Source: Anaerolineae bacterium (lineage in GTDB: Bacteria > Chloroflexota > Anaerolineae > Aggregatilineales > Phototrophicaceae). From it: a DNA stretch of 64,000 bases. The translations under genes and the position numbers were made by a program. The notes beneath the pieces were generated by a model, which saw nothing but the letters and a program-made list of their open reading frames with translations, did not search any database and had not been told where the DNA came from. Positions 26,719 to 34,931 of the stretch are shown here, piece after piece. Numbering within the stretch: position 1 is the first letter of the stretch; the number at the start of each line of letters is the position of its first letter. Location: positions 1 to 64,000 of the forward strand of contig JAJEAA010000029.1 of the NCBI GenBank assembly GCA_022824365.1, in the 5' to 3' direction.

Positions 26719-27877
26719 CTCCCGCCTCCGGCTGATCGTCATAGTCGTCGTCGCTTTTGCGCTTGGAGACAGTCTCTTGCATGATCAGGTCTCGTCCGCT
26801 GAACCAGGTGATGATTGGGTGCAGCAAGCCGTTGCGCATATATCGCAAGGTAAAGACCATAATCACGCCAAAGAGGGCATAGCGCCAGGCGCCCGTCTCC
26901 CAGACGAAGGCTCCGGAACCATCAGAGGTAGTGAGCCCAAGGGGCAAGGCGATCACGACCTCACGCGTTGCTTCCAGCAGATAGCGCGAGATAAAGGCGC
27001 CGGCGGCCGCGCCGACGAGGCTCTCCATGCCGCCTATGACGGCGTAGGCGATAATCAGAGACATTTGCAGGACTTCAAGCTGCTCGGGGATGATGCGTTC
27101 GGAGCCGACATCGCTATAGAATACCGCGCCGGCCAAGCCCACGATCATACTCGTAAAGACAAATATGAGGATTTTGTAGCGGACGACGTTGACGCCAAGC
27201 GCGGAGGCGGCGTCTTCGTCTTCTCGCATCGCGCGAAGGAAGAGGCCTATCGGCGAATTCGCGACCCAGTGCATGACCAGCAGACAGACGATCAGCAGCC
27301 CGAACATCAGATAATATTCGACTTGTCTGGCGGTATCGACATCGGCAATTTGCAGCAGGGGCCGCAGGGACAAGCCATTCGACCCGCCGGTGTAGTCATA
27401 TTCGGTCAGCATCATGATGCGGAAGAGCTCGGAGAAGGCGATGGTAAACAGCGCCAGGTAGGCCGAGCGCAGGCGGAGCAGGAGCCAGCCGATCACCAGG
27501 CCGACCAAGCCGGCTATCAGCGTGCCGATTATGATGGCCCCGATGGCGGAGATTGATTCGGGACTGATGGCGATGCCGAGCGTGGCGAAGACAATCCCGT
27601 CGCGAGCGATGAGCCCGGCGACGTAAGCGCCGATGCCCATGAAAGCCATGTGGCCGAAGGAGAATTGCCCGGCGATGCCCGCCAGCAGCGCCCAACTCGA
27701 CGCCATGATGGCATAGAAGAAGCCGCTGATGAAAACCGTTTTGGCATAGTTGGACTGCGAACTGTCGTTCGGGAACCAGAGGAAGAAAAGTATGATTAAA
27801 CCCAGCACTATGTAGCCAAAGCGGCGGCGACCAATACCATTGTCAATTGTGGACTCGAAGCGCTTGAAGAAAGCCAT
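26711..27877 (-). CDS. livM: Branched-chain amino acid-type ABC transporter permease LivM
   Basis: This 388-residue permease has about ten hydrophobic segments and the LivM hallmarks GQFSFGHMAFMGIGAYVAGL (around residues 72-91) and the cytoplasmic loop MREDEDAASALGVNVVRYKI that contacts the ATPase. The last 40 residues are hydrophilic and acidic. It starts 2 nt after livH and overlaps livG, so the operon is translationally coupled. Confidence 0.92.
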   Translation of the reverse strand: MAFFKRFESTIDNGIGRRRFGYIVLGLIILFFLWFPNDSSQSNYAKTVFISGFFYAIMASSWALLAGIAGQFSFGHMAFMGIGAYVAGLIARDGIVFATLGIAISPESISAIGAIIIGTLIAGLVGLVIGWLLLRLRSAYLALFTIAFSELFRIMMLTEYDYTGGSNGLSLRPLLQIADVDTARQVEYYLMFGLLIVCLLVMHWVANSPIGLFLRAMREDEDAASALGVNVVRYKILIFVFTSMIVGLAGAVFYSDVGSERIIPEQLEVLQMSLIIAYAVIGGMESLVGAAAGAFISRYLLEATREVVIALPLGLTTSDGSGAFVWETGAWRYALFGVIMVFTLRYMRNGLLHPIITWFSGRDLIMQETVSKRKSDDDYDDQPEAGDE

Positions 27878-27879
27878 GA

Positions 27880-29427
27880 TTAGGTCTGCTCCCTGCCGAA
27901 GAGTCCCGTCGGTTTTAGCAACAGCACCAGCGCGAATATGACCAGGGCAAAGGCTTCTTTATAGGCGGCGCCTCGGCTGGGATCAGGATGGCAGCCCGCG
28001 CCCAGCGCTTCCACGATGCCAACGATAATCCCGCCGAGCAGAGCGCCCGGCACTGAGCCCAAGCCGCCAAGCACGACGATTACATAAGAGCGCCCGACCA
28101 TCTCCGCGCCCACCCAGGGCACCCAGGCGAAAATCGGTATGAGCGCCGCGCCCGACATGGCCGCGAGCATCGAGCCGAGACCAAATGAGAGCGTGTTCAT
28201 ATTGGTCGGATTGATGCCGGTAACCGCTGCCGCTTGCCGGTCCTGGCTGGTGGCGCGCAACGCTCTGCCGGTCCAGGTGCGCTGCAGGAAGTAGAGCAGG
28301 GCGAATATCAAGATGACGCCTACGACCATGGCGAAGGCGCGGTCGCCAATGATGTTAATGGGACCAAAGGCGAAGTCATCCGTGATCTGAGCGCGCTGCA
28401 GGGTGAAGCGGCGAATTTCAATGAATCTGTCTGTGCGCTGCGGGAAGGGACCGGCGATTGCCAAGGTGGTGTATTCAATGAAGAAGCCAAAGCCGAAGGT
28501 GATTAAAATGGCGTATTCTGATACCCGTTCAATCAGCCCTTCGTGCATAGGCTTGAGGAAGAAACGCTCAAAGAGCGCGCCCATGATAAATACGATCACG
28601 GCGGCAACCGGAATGCCCAAGATTGGATTGATGCTTATTTCAGCGCCGGTCAAATCGCTGAGGAAATTGGAGCTGTGCATCAGAAAATAAAAAGAAAAAT
28701 AACCGCCAACCATGTAGAGTTGGCCGTGCGCGAAACTGACAATGCCTTGTACTGAGTAGATCAGCGTCAAGCCGACCGCCATGAGGGAATATATTGCGCC
28801 GATGACAATGCCGTTCGCGGTTTGCTGCGTCAGGTATGTCACGTGGAAAGGCGATGCCACGCAGGGATTGGCCGGATTATGAATGGCGAAAAGCGTATAG
28901 ATTTGCCAAGCGCCGAGCGAGCCAAGGGCGATCATCCAGTCGCGGCTGATCTTAGGCGTGCGCTGCCACATTAAGCCGAATATCAGGGGGCCTATGGCGA
29001 AGCCGCCAAGCGCGGCCGCTGTGAGAACGTTTTGATCGTTCGCCTCGACAGCGCGGTACTGCCGCGGCAAGAAGTAGGCAGCCAGCGCCGCCCAAAGCGG
29101 ACCAGCCAGGATAAGCCATAAACCGGAAGGCAATTCCGGATCAATGACTCGCGCCAGCACTTGGGAAGATACGAAGACCGTCAAGACAATGCCGGCGGAG
29201 AGCGTTGTGCGCCGGATCAGCGCCGGCTCAAAATAAAAGAGTCCGATGCCAAGCGGTCCCAAAGCGAATCCGCTAATGACGCCGGCGATTTGCAGTGTGG
29301 TCGTGGAGATTTGGTCTTTGTCAGCGCTGCCCTTGTTCACCGATGGCAGCAGGAACATGCCTATTGCGGCCCAGACAGGACCGGCGGCCAGAAGCCATAA
29401 GACGAAGAGAGTGTCTTGTATAATCAT
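27880..29427 (-). CDS. livH: Branched-chain amino acid-type ABC transporter permease LivH with duplicated N-terminal extension
   Basis: This 515-residue permease is far longer than the usual 290-300. The canonical LivH part begins near residue 198 (QQTANGIVIGAIYSLMAVGL, then QGIVSFAHGQLYMVGG). The first 190 residues are hydrophobic and hold two similar units: AGPVWAA...LLP...GFALGPL (15-59) and AGPLWAA...FLP...GFAIGPL (108-148), an internal duplication about 90 residues apart. The core also carries a hydrophilic insert (RTDRFIEIRRFTLQRAQITD). The extension may add four membrane segments. It forms the channel with LivM. Confidence 0.88.
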   Translation of the reverse strand: MIIQDTLFVLWLLAAGPVWAAIGMFLLPSVNKGSADKDQISTTTLQIAGVISGFALGPLGIGLFYFEPALIRRTTLSAGIVLTVFVSSQVLARVIDPELPSGLWLILAGPLWAALAAYFLPRQYRAVEANDQNVLTAAALGGFAIGPLIFGLMWQRTPKISRDWMIALGSLGAWQIYTLFAIHNPANPCVASPFHVTYLTQQTANGIVIGAIYSLMAVGLTLIYSVQGIVSFAHGQLYMVGGYFSFYFLMHSSNFLSDLTGAEISINPILGIPVAAVIVFIMGALFERFFLKPMHEGLIERVSEYAILITFGFGFFIEYTTLAIAGPFPQRTDRFIEIRRFTLQRAQITDDFAFGPINIIGDRAFAMVVGVILIFALLYFLQRTWTGRALRATSQDRQAAAVTGINPTNMNTLSFGLGSMLAAMSGAALIPIFAWVPWVGAEMVGRSYVIVVLGGLGSVPGALLGGIIVGIVEALGAGCHPDPSRGAAYKEAFALVIFALVLLLKPTGLFGREQT

Positions 29428-29494
29428 AAGCCGGCGCCGCGTATCCAGTTGAGCAGGGGCAGATTAGCGAAATTCGCTACTTAGACGAAACGAA

Positions 29495-29513
29495 GGCGAC
29501 AGATTCTGCCGCC
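29495..29513 (-). terminator. Stem-loop after livK
   Basis: On the minus strand GGCGGCA and TGTCGCC pair (one G.U) around a 5-nt loop, 21 nt after the livK stop, followed by TTCGTTTCGTC. A second small repeat AGCGAA/TTCGCT sits at 29467-29479. The hairpin separates livK from the membrane genes. Confidence 0.5.
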
Positions 29514-29533
29514 CCCGAATTTTCCTGATTGGG

Positions 29534-30871
29534 CTAGGGTGAAGTGCCTGGCACGATGTAGGACGAGCCATGTGTCTGATACACTTCCGGATAAACCACA
29601 GCCGCTTCTAACCCGCTCTGACCCGGCTCGTAATACTGCATGACAGTCACGATAGGATCGGGCCACTGGTGCCACATGAAGGCCGGCGTGCCTTCCGGCA
29701 GATCTGGATTGTGGGCGCCGTAGTCGAAGTAGTAACGGCCCTGTGACAACTCGAGATCGGTGGCTTCGATGGCCGCGACTATGGCGGCGGCATCCGAGGA
29801 GCTGCCGGCGCGTTCCATGGCGTCCGCAAGGATGTAGACGGCGTCATACGATGCCATAGCGAAGCTCGGGATGATATCTCCCCATGCTTCCTCGTACTTG
29901 GCGTTCAATTCAACGGCGGCATCACTGAACAGGCTTGGGATTATGCCCACCCGATTGAAGGCACAGTAATTGCCATCGGGGACGGTGGCCCAGTATTGAT
30001 CCGACTGGAAGGCAAACTGGTTCGTGACACAGATGGTGTCTTCAGTCGGCGCAATGCCCAGTTCAGACATCTGCTGCGTGAGGTTGAAAGAAGTCTCGCC
30101 GGTGACGAGTATGCGGATGACATCGGGCGCTTCCGCGCGAGCCTGAATGCGGCTGAGGATCGGAACGAAATCTTCCGTGCCGAGTTCGACGTCAATCTTG
30201 GAGACTGTGGCGCCCGCCGCTTCAAAGCGAGCCGCCTCGTCAGCCGCGGCCGGCTGACCATAGTCGGTGTTCTCCACGATCAGTACCACATCGTCAACGC
30301 CCAGGCTCAGCAGCCAGTCAACGACAACGCTGCCGACCATCGAACTGGCTGGGGAAATGCGGAATATATGATCGATTCCGTCTTCAAAGCGCGGCGGCGC
30401 GCCATCGAATTCCCGGATGCCGTTGGCGCTGACGTTGTCGTTCCAGGGCTCGGAGAATACAGTCGGAATCTGGTTCGCTTCCAGCATGCCCATAGTCGCC
30501 AAACCGACGGCGCTATGATAGACGCCTACCATCGCATCAACTTGGTCTTCCTGAATCAGCCGCTCGGTAACGGCTTGACCGCGCTCCGGGCTGCCTTCAG
30601 AATCGCCCGTGACAACATCAATCTGATAATTGACGCCATCTATCTGAACGCCGCAGTCAGCATTGATATCATCAGCCGCCTGATTAAAAGCCCAGTCCAT
30701 AGCGACCCCGCCAGCTACCGCGCCGGGGGCGGAAAGGGGCGCCAAGCCACCGATAGTGATCGTCTCATCCGCGAATTCGCAATGACCGTCGGCCTGCAGC
30801 ACACTTACGGGCAGCAGAGTGGTCATCGCAAGCAGCACGATGAGACTGATGAATAACGCATTGCGCTTCAT
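29534..30871 (-). CDS. livK: Branched-chain amino acid-type ABC transporter, substrate-binding protein LivK
   Basis: This 445-residue type I periplasmic binding protein (Peripla_BP_6) has a signal peptide (MKRNALFISLIVLLAMTTLL... to QADGHCEF). The ATG at 30871 has GGAGG 8 nt upstream. TIGGLAPLSAPGAVAGG at the mature N-terminus and VDAMVGVYHSAVGLATMGML are typical of the family. Substrates in this family include branched-chain amino acids, amides, urea and aromatic acids, so the name does not fix the ligand. There is no canonical lipobox. The gene leads livKHMGF. Confidence 0.9.
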   Translation of the reverse strand: MKRNALFISLIVLLAMTTLLPVSVLQADGHCEFADETITIGGLAPLSAPGAVAGGVAMDWAFNQAADDINADCGVQIDGVNYQIDVVTGDSEGSPERGQAVTERLIQEDQVDAMVGVYHSAVGLATMGMLEANQIPTVFSEPWNDNVSANGIREFDGAPPRFEDGIDHIFRISPASSMVGSVVVDWLLSLGVDDVVLIVENTDYGQPAAADEAARFEAAGATVSKIDVELGTEDFVPILSRIQARAEAPDVIRILVTGETSFNLTQQMSELGIAPTEDTICVTNQFAFQSDQYWATVPDGNYCAFNRVGIIPSLFSDAAVELNAKYEEAWGDIIPSFAMASYDAVYILADAMERAGSSSDAAAIVAAIEATDLELSQGRYYFDYGAHNPDLPEGTPAFMWHQWPDPIVTVMQYYEPGQSGLEAAVVYPEVYQTHGSSYIVPGTSP

Positions 30872-31108
30872 TTCCTTATCCTCCATATAATCCGATAGTC
30901 ATATCAGCTGCCGCGAAATGCCACAGACTAATATCATGGGAACCCAAGCCAATTGCAAGAGCGCAACACAGGCAATCGCTGCGAACACGCGGCATTCGAT
31001 TCTCTTGCAAGCGCCGTGGAGAGCCGCGATCAACGTATTTCATACCATTCACGGCGTCCGCCGCGAAGAACTGATTCAGACGAATCAAAACGCGCCTCTA
31101 ATTACTGC

Positions 31109-31137
31109 ATCATAACTTGTCCAAGCGCTGTTGTCAA
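31109..31137 (-). promoter_or_regulatory. Sigma70-type promoter, TTGACA-17-TATGAT
   Basis: On the minus strand TTGACA (31137-31132), 17 bp, then TATGAT (31114-31109). It reads towards livK with a leader of about 230 nt. Confidence 0.6.
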
Positions 31138-31350
31138 ATCGGCGCGTTTTCCCGAGCATAAGCTTGCCAATGCTTGCGGGGGAATCAGCCGTTGGCGCGG
31201 CGACGCGGTTGGCTGACACATGCGGTCCGTTTCTTGGGCCGGTCCCGGTCTGGGGCGTTTGCAACATCAGATTTGGATAAGTCGATTCCACTCTCGCGGA
31301 TGAGTTGGGCATTTATTATCGACCTTGGCTGCTCATGCTTGACTTGCCTT

Positions 31351-31359
31351 TGTTATAAT
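31351..31359 (+). promoter_or_regulatory. Extended -10 promoter, TGTTATAAT
   Basis: A perfect TATAAT (31354-31359) preceded by TG (extended -10) lies 38 bp before the isomerase start codon at 31397. No well-spaced -35 is visible, as expected for an extended -10 promoter. Confidence 0.55.
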
Positions 31360-31396
31360 GGGTGCTGAGATTGCCGGTTGGGAAAGGGAAAATCGA

Positions 31397-32230
31397 ATGT
31401 CGGAGCTAACACTTGGTTGCGCGCTGTGGACCTTGGGCGCGACGCCGGATGTTGCCGCCTTGGCGCGGCAGCTGGAAATCGCCGCCGAGACCGGCTGCAC
31501 ATCGGCGCAACCCTGGATCGTGGACTTTGAATACCGCCCCTGCATCCTTGACCCCGAAGTTGGCTCAACAGCCGACCGCCGCGAAGTGGTCAAAATTGCC
31601 GAGTCGCTCGGCTTGTCGTTCAGCGGTTTTTGCGCTCAGTTGCAGGGGGCTGTGACTTACGGGGGCCTGGAGGAGAGCGAGGGCTTGCGCTGGCGGATTG
31701 ACAAGACCAAGCAGGCGCTGGAGACCACTGCCGAACTTGGCGGAAACATCGTGACGACTCACGCCGGCGTCTTGCCGGAAGACCGGACGGACCCGGCGTA
31801 TGAGATTCTGCTGGGTTCGGTGGGTGAAATTGCCGAACATGGCGCGAAGGTTGGCGTCTATTTCGCTTTGGAGACCGGTCAGGAATCGCCACAGGCGTTA
31901 AGTGATTTCATCGACGAGGTCAACAATCCCTGGTTGAAAGTCAATTATGATCCTTGCAATCTGCTCCGTTTTGGTTCGGAAGCCGGGACAATTCAAGGCG
32001 TGCATATCCTCGGCGACAAGATCATTCATACCCACGCGAAAGACTGGAATCCGGAAACTCGGCAAGCGACCTGCGGCGAGGGTCTTGTGCCTTGGGATGG
32101 ATATATTCAGGCGCTGCGAGATATCGGCTACAGCGGCGTACTCGCCATCGAAGACGAAACGGGCAACGAAGACATGATCGGGTCTATCCGGCGCAGCTAC
32201 GCCTTTCTGCGAGGTTATATCGATGCTTAA
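31397..32230 (+). CDS. Sugar phosphate isomerase/epimerase-type TIM-barrel protein
   Basis: This 277-residue protein belongs to the AP-endonuclease-2-like TIM-barrel family (xylose isomerase-like), which includes sugar isomerases, epimerases and eliminases. Metal-binding features are visible as ALETGQESP (Glu), VNYDPCNL (Asp), HTHAKDW (His) and LAIEDETG (Glu). The ATG at 31397 follows AAAGGGAAA. It overlaps the next gene, a Gfo/Idh/MocA oxidoreductase, by 8 nt, so the two are coupled and likely act on one substrate, for instance oxidation of a sugar followed by isomerisation or elimination. Confidence 0.85.
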   Translation: MSELTLGCALWTLGATPDVAALARQLEIAAETGCTSAQPWIVDFEYRPCILDPEVGSTADRREVVKIAESLGLSFSGFCAQLQGAVTYGGLEESEGLRWRIDKTKQALETTAELGGNIVTTHAGVLPEDRTDPAYEILLGSVGEIAEHGAKVGVYFALETGQESPQALSDFIDEVNNPWLKVNYDPCNLLRFGSEAGTIQGVHILGDKIIHTHAKDWNPETRQATCGEGLVPWDGYIQALRDIGYSGVLAIEDETGNEDMIGSIRRSYAFLRGYIDA

Positions 32231-33275
32231 TGTCGGGATTCTTGGCGCTGGCGGCATCGCGGCTTTGAGCCATTTGCCGGAGATCGCGCAGGTCGAAGGC
32301 ATGCAGGCGACGCATATTTGCGGGCGAACGGAGAGCCGTCTGCGCTTGCTCTGCGAGCGTTTTGATGTGCCGCGTTATTCGACGAATTGGTCTGATTTGC
32401 TCAACGATGATAGCCTGGATGCCGTGATAGTCGCGCTGCCGCATCCTTTGCACGCGGAGGCGGGCTTGGCGGCGCTCGCAAGGGGCTTGCACCTCTTCAT
32501 GCAGAAGCCGCTTTGCACGACAATGGAGGAGGCGAATCAGTTGGTCGCGGCCAGCGACGCTCGACCTGAGTTGGCAGTTTATTGCCGGCCGTCGTTTGAT
32601 GCGGTGGTATACGAGATGCGTCGGCAATTGGGGAGCGAAGCCCTTGGCAAAGTCTCAGGCGCTTTTGCCCGCCATAGTCACGGCGGTCCTGAAGTGTATT
32701 ACGCGGAGGTGACGGACAGCTTTGAAGAGAAGCGGGTAGAAAACGACTTCTGGTTTTTTGACGACGAGACCGCGGGCGGCGGCGCGTTAATTGATATGGG
32801 CGTGTATTCGATAGCGAACATCGTCGCGCTTCTGGGCAAAGCTGACTTCGTGACCGCGCGGATGACCACAGTCGACAAGCCGACGGCGATGGAAGACACA
32901 GCCACGTTGATCCTGGAGATGGCGAATGGCGCCTTGGCGACGGCTGAAACCGGCTGGTGCGATCCGGCGCGCTCATCCTACCTGCGCGCGCATGGCACGG
33001 CGGGAAAGCTCATCAAGCGGGCTGATGACGCTATTGACTACATTCGTCCCAGCTCTTTCGAACGGGAGTGGGCGGAACCAATCATCGAACAGATCAGGCC
33101 GGCGCCGGTAGCGAACCAGCACGAGGAATGGCTGTCTTGTATCAATGATGGCTGTCAGCCGGAGCTATCCAACCTTTGGACAGCGCGCCACGTGACCGAG
33201 ATTATGCTGGCGGCGGTTGCGTCAAATGCCAGCGGCGGCCGGATCGCGCTCAACAGCGAACCTCGCCTGGGCTGA
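32223..33275 (+). CDS. Gfo/Idh/MocA family oxidoreductase
   Basis: This 350-residue NAD(P)-dependent oxidoreductase has the N-terminal Rossmann motif GILGAGGIAALSH and a C-terminal alpha/beta domain with GGGALIDMGVYSIAN. The usual EKP motif reads QKP (LHLFMQKPL, near residue 98-106); the catalytic-site Lys is kept. Relatives oxidise free or linked sugars and inositols. It is translationally coupled to the TIM-barrel protein before it, and its stop converges with the GH51 gene 14 bp away. Confidence 0.88.
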   Translation: MLNVGILGAGGIAALSHLPEIAQVEGMQATHICGRTESRLRLLCERFDVPRYSTNWSDLLNDDSLDAVIVALPHPLHAEAGLAALARGLHLFMQKPLCTTMEEANQLVAASDARPELAVYCRPSFDAVVYEMRRQLGSEALGKVSGAFARHSHGGPEVYYAEVTDSFEEKRVENDFWFFDDETAGGGALIDMGVYSIANIVALLGKADFVTARMTTVDKPTAMEDTATLILEMANGALATAETGWCDPARSSYLRAHGTAGKLIKRADDAIDYIRPSSFEREWAEPIIEQIRPAPVANQHEEWLSCINDGCQPELSNLWTARHVTEIMLAAVASNASGGRIALNSEPRLG

Positions 33276-33289
33276 GGTCCGCGGGGGCA

Positions 33290-34798
33290 TCACAACTCGA
33301 CGCCCAGGGCTGTGAAGGAAAGCGGCGGCAAGCTCAATTCGGCGCTGCCGTCGATGATACGGGGCGCGTAGATCGCCTGTGTTGTCAAGCGATTCGGGTC
33401 GTTCCAGCTGTTGGCGGCTTTTGGATTATCGCCGGCAAGCTGTTGCGCCGAGGTAAATCGTATGGGCTTGACGTCTTGCCAGAGGATCTCGAGCGCGATG
33501 CTGTCGGTCAGGCTGCGATTCACGATGAAGATGGTATTTTTGCCCGCGGCCGGATCATGGGCGGCGGCTACATCAAGCAGCGGCATATCTCCGTATTCGC
33601 TCGTCTCATAGCGCGGCGATTCCACATGCGCATCAAGCGAATTGCCGCTCGCCATTTGGCTGAAGAGCTTCAATGGATAATAGGTGGTCTGCTTGAGCAG
33701 GTCATCTCGCCGGGTCAGAATCGGCGCGATGACGTTGACGATTTGGGCGATACAAGCGATCTTGAGAACATCGGCTTTGCGCAAGAAGACGTTGAGCCAT
33801 TGCGCTACAACCAAGGCGTCTTCCAGGTTGTAGACTTCTTCGATGAGATGCGGCGCTTCCGTCCAGTTGCCGCGCAAGTCGCTTAGCTCCCGCGCTTTGT
33901 ACCAGACATTCCATTCGTCCCAGGACAAATAGACATCATGCTTTGAGCGGGTCTTGGCTTTCACATAGCGAAGCGCGCCCTCTAACGTTTCTACAAAATC
34001 CTCAAATTCTGCGCTTAGCGCCAGGTAGCTTGGAGTATCATCGTTCCGGTTGCCGGCATAATAGTGCATCGAGTGATAATCGACATGCTCCCAGCAAAGT
34101 TCCAGCGCGATGCGATCCCATTCCGGATAAGTCGGCATTTGGGGGCCCGATGAGCCGCAGAGCACAAGCTCAATCGAGTCGTCATGCCAGCGCATCATCT
34201 TGGCTGCTTCGCGCGCCTTCTTGCCATATTCAATGGCGTCCAGATGCCCGATCTGCCAAGGTCCGTCCATCTCATTGCCCAGGCACCAATACTTGACGCC
34301 GTAGGGGTCTTGCCGCCCGTTTGCGGCGCGCATGTCAGCATATTTGCTGCCGGCCGGGGCGTTGCAGTATTCGACCAGGTTGGCGGCGTCTTGAATGTTG
34401 CCCGTGCCCATATTCACGCCGAGCATCGGCTCGGTATTGATTTCGCGACAGAAATGCAAGAATTCGTCCGTGCCGAACTGATTGCTCTCGATCGATTGCC
34501 AGGCGAGATCGCGGCGGCTGGGGCGATTCTCTTTGGCGCCGATGCCATCTTCCCAGAAGTAACCGCTGAGGAAATTGCCGCCCGGGTAGCGCATCGAACG
34601 GTAATTCAGTTCGCGCAGCGCCGCGAGGACATCCTGGCGCAAGCCATTCTCGTCGGCTTGTTTGGAGGCGGGGTCATATATGCCTTCGTAGATGCAGCGG
34701 CCCATGTGCTCGGCGAAACCGCTGAAGAGCAGCGGCGATATTGCGCCGATGACGCGCTTGCTATCGATGGTGATACGGGCGGGCTTAGAATCGCTCAT
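33290..34798 (-). CDS. GH51 alpha-L-arabinofuranosidase
   Basis: This 502-residue enzyme releases terminal alpha-L-arabinofuranose from arabinans, arabinoxylans or arabinogalactans. It is a GH51 clan-A (beta/alpha)8 barrel with the acid/base E176 in [11 protein letters not shown] and the nucleophile E295 in SWDEWNVWY; the RYPGGNF motif near 70 and YHSMHYYAG near 241 are also conserved. A C-terminal beta domain completes it. Length is normal and there is no signal peptide, so it acts in the cytoplasm. It lies 133 bp after the phosphorylase gene and is probably co-transcribed. Confidence 0.93.
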   Translation of the reverse strand: MSDSKPARITIDSKRVIGAISPLLFSGFAEHMGRCIYEGIYDPASKQADENGLRQDVLAALRELNYRSMRYPGGNFLSGYFWEDGIGAKENRPSRRDLAWQSIESNQFGTDEFLHFCREINTEPMLGVNMGTGNIQDAANLVEYCNAPAGSKYADMRAANGRQDPYGVKYWCLGNEMDGPWQIGHLDAIEYGKKAREAAKMMRWHDDSIELVLCGSSGPQMPTYPEWDRIALELCWEHVDYHSMHYYAGNRNDDTPSYLALSAEFEDFVETLEGALRYVKAKTRSKHDVYLSWDEWNVWYKARELSDLRGNWTEAPHLIEEVYNLEDALVVAQWLNVFLRKADVLKIACIAQIVNVIAPILTRRDDLLKQTTYYPLKLFSQMASGNSLDAHVESPRYETSEYGDMPLLDVAAAHDPAAGKNTIFIVNRSLTDSIALEILWQDVKPIRFTSAQQLAGDNPKAANSWNDPNRLTTQAIYAPRIIDGSAELSLPPLSFTALGVEL

Positions 34799-34931
34799 GC
34801 CGCATTCCTCTCCGTGGTTTCAAGTCAAAGCAACAGGCTCGACGCCTAGCAAGCCGAGCGCTCAAATTGTAACGGATTCGAGCAATGCCGCAAGCAGCAG
34901 CCTTTTGTCGATGAACTTGGAGCCCGCGATG

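Larger units (their letters stand above)
30872..31396. other. Divergent intergenic region between liv operon and isomerase gene
   Basis: This 525-bp region holds a near-consensus promoter for liv at 31109-31137 and an extended -10 promoter for the plus-strand genes at 31351-31359. Short open frames here lack ribosome sites and family resemblance. Nothing else is recognised. Confidence 0.6.

Noticed and set aside
26666..27556. 296-codon plus-strand frame
   Set aside because: Antisense to livM/livG, which have complete family motifs.
34799..34931. GCTCG/CGAGC repeat between phosphorylase and GH51 genes as a terminator
   Set aside because: Only 5 bp of stem and no T-run; read-through seems more likely.
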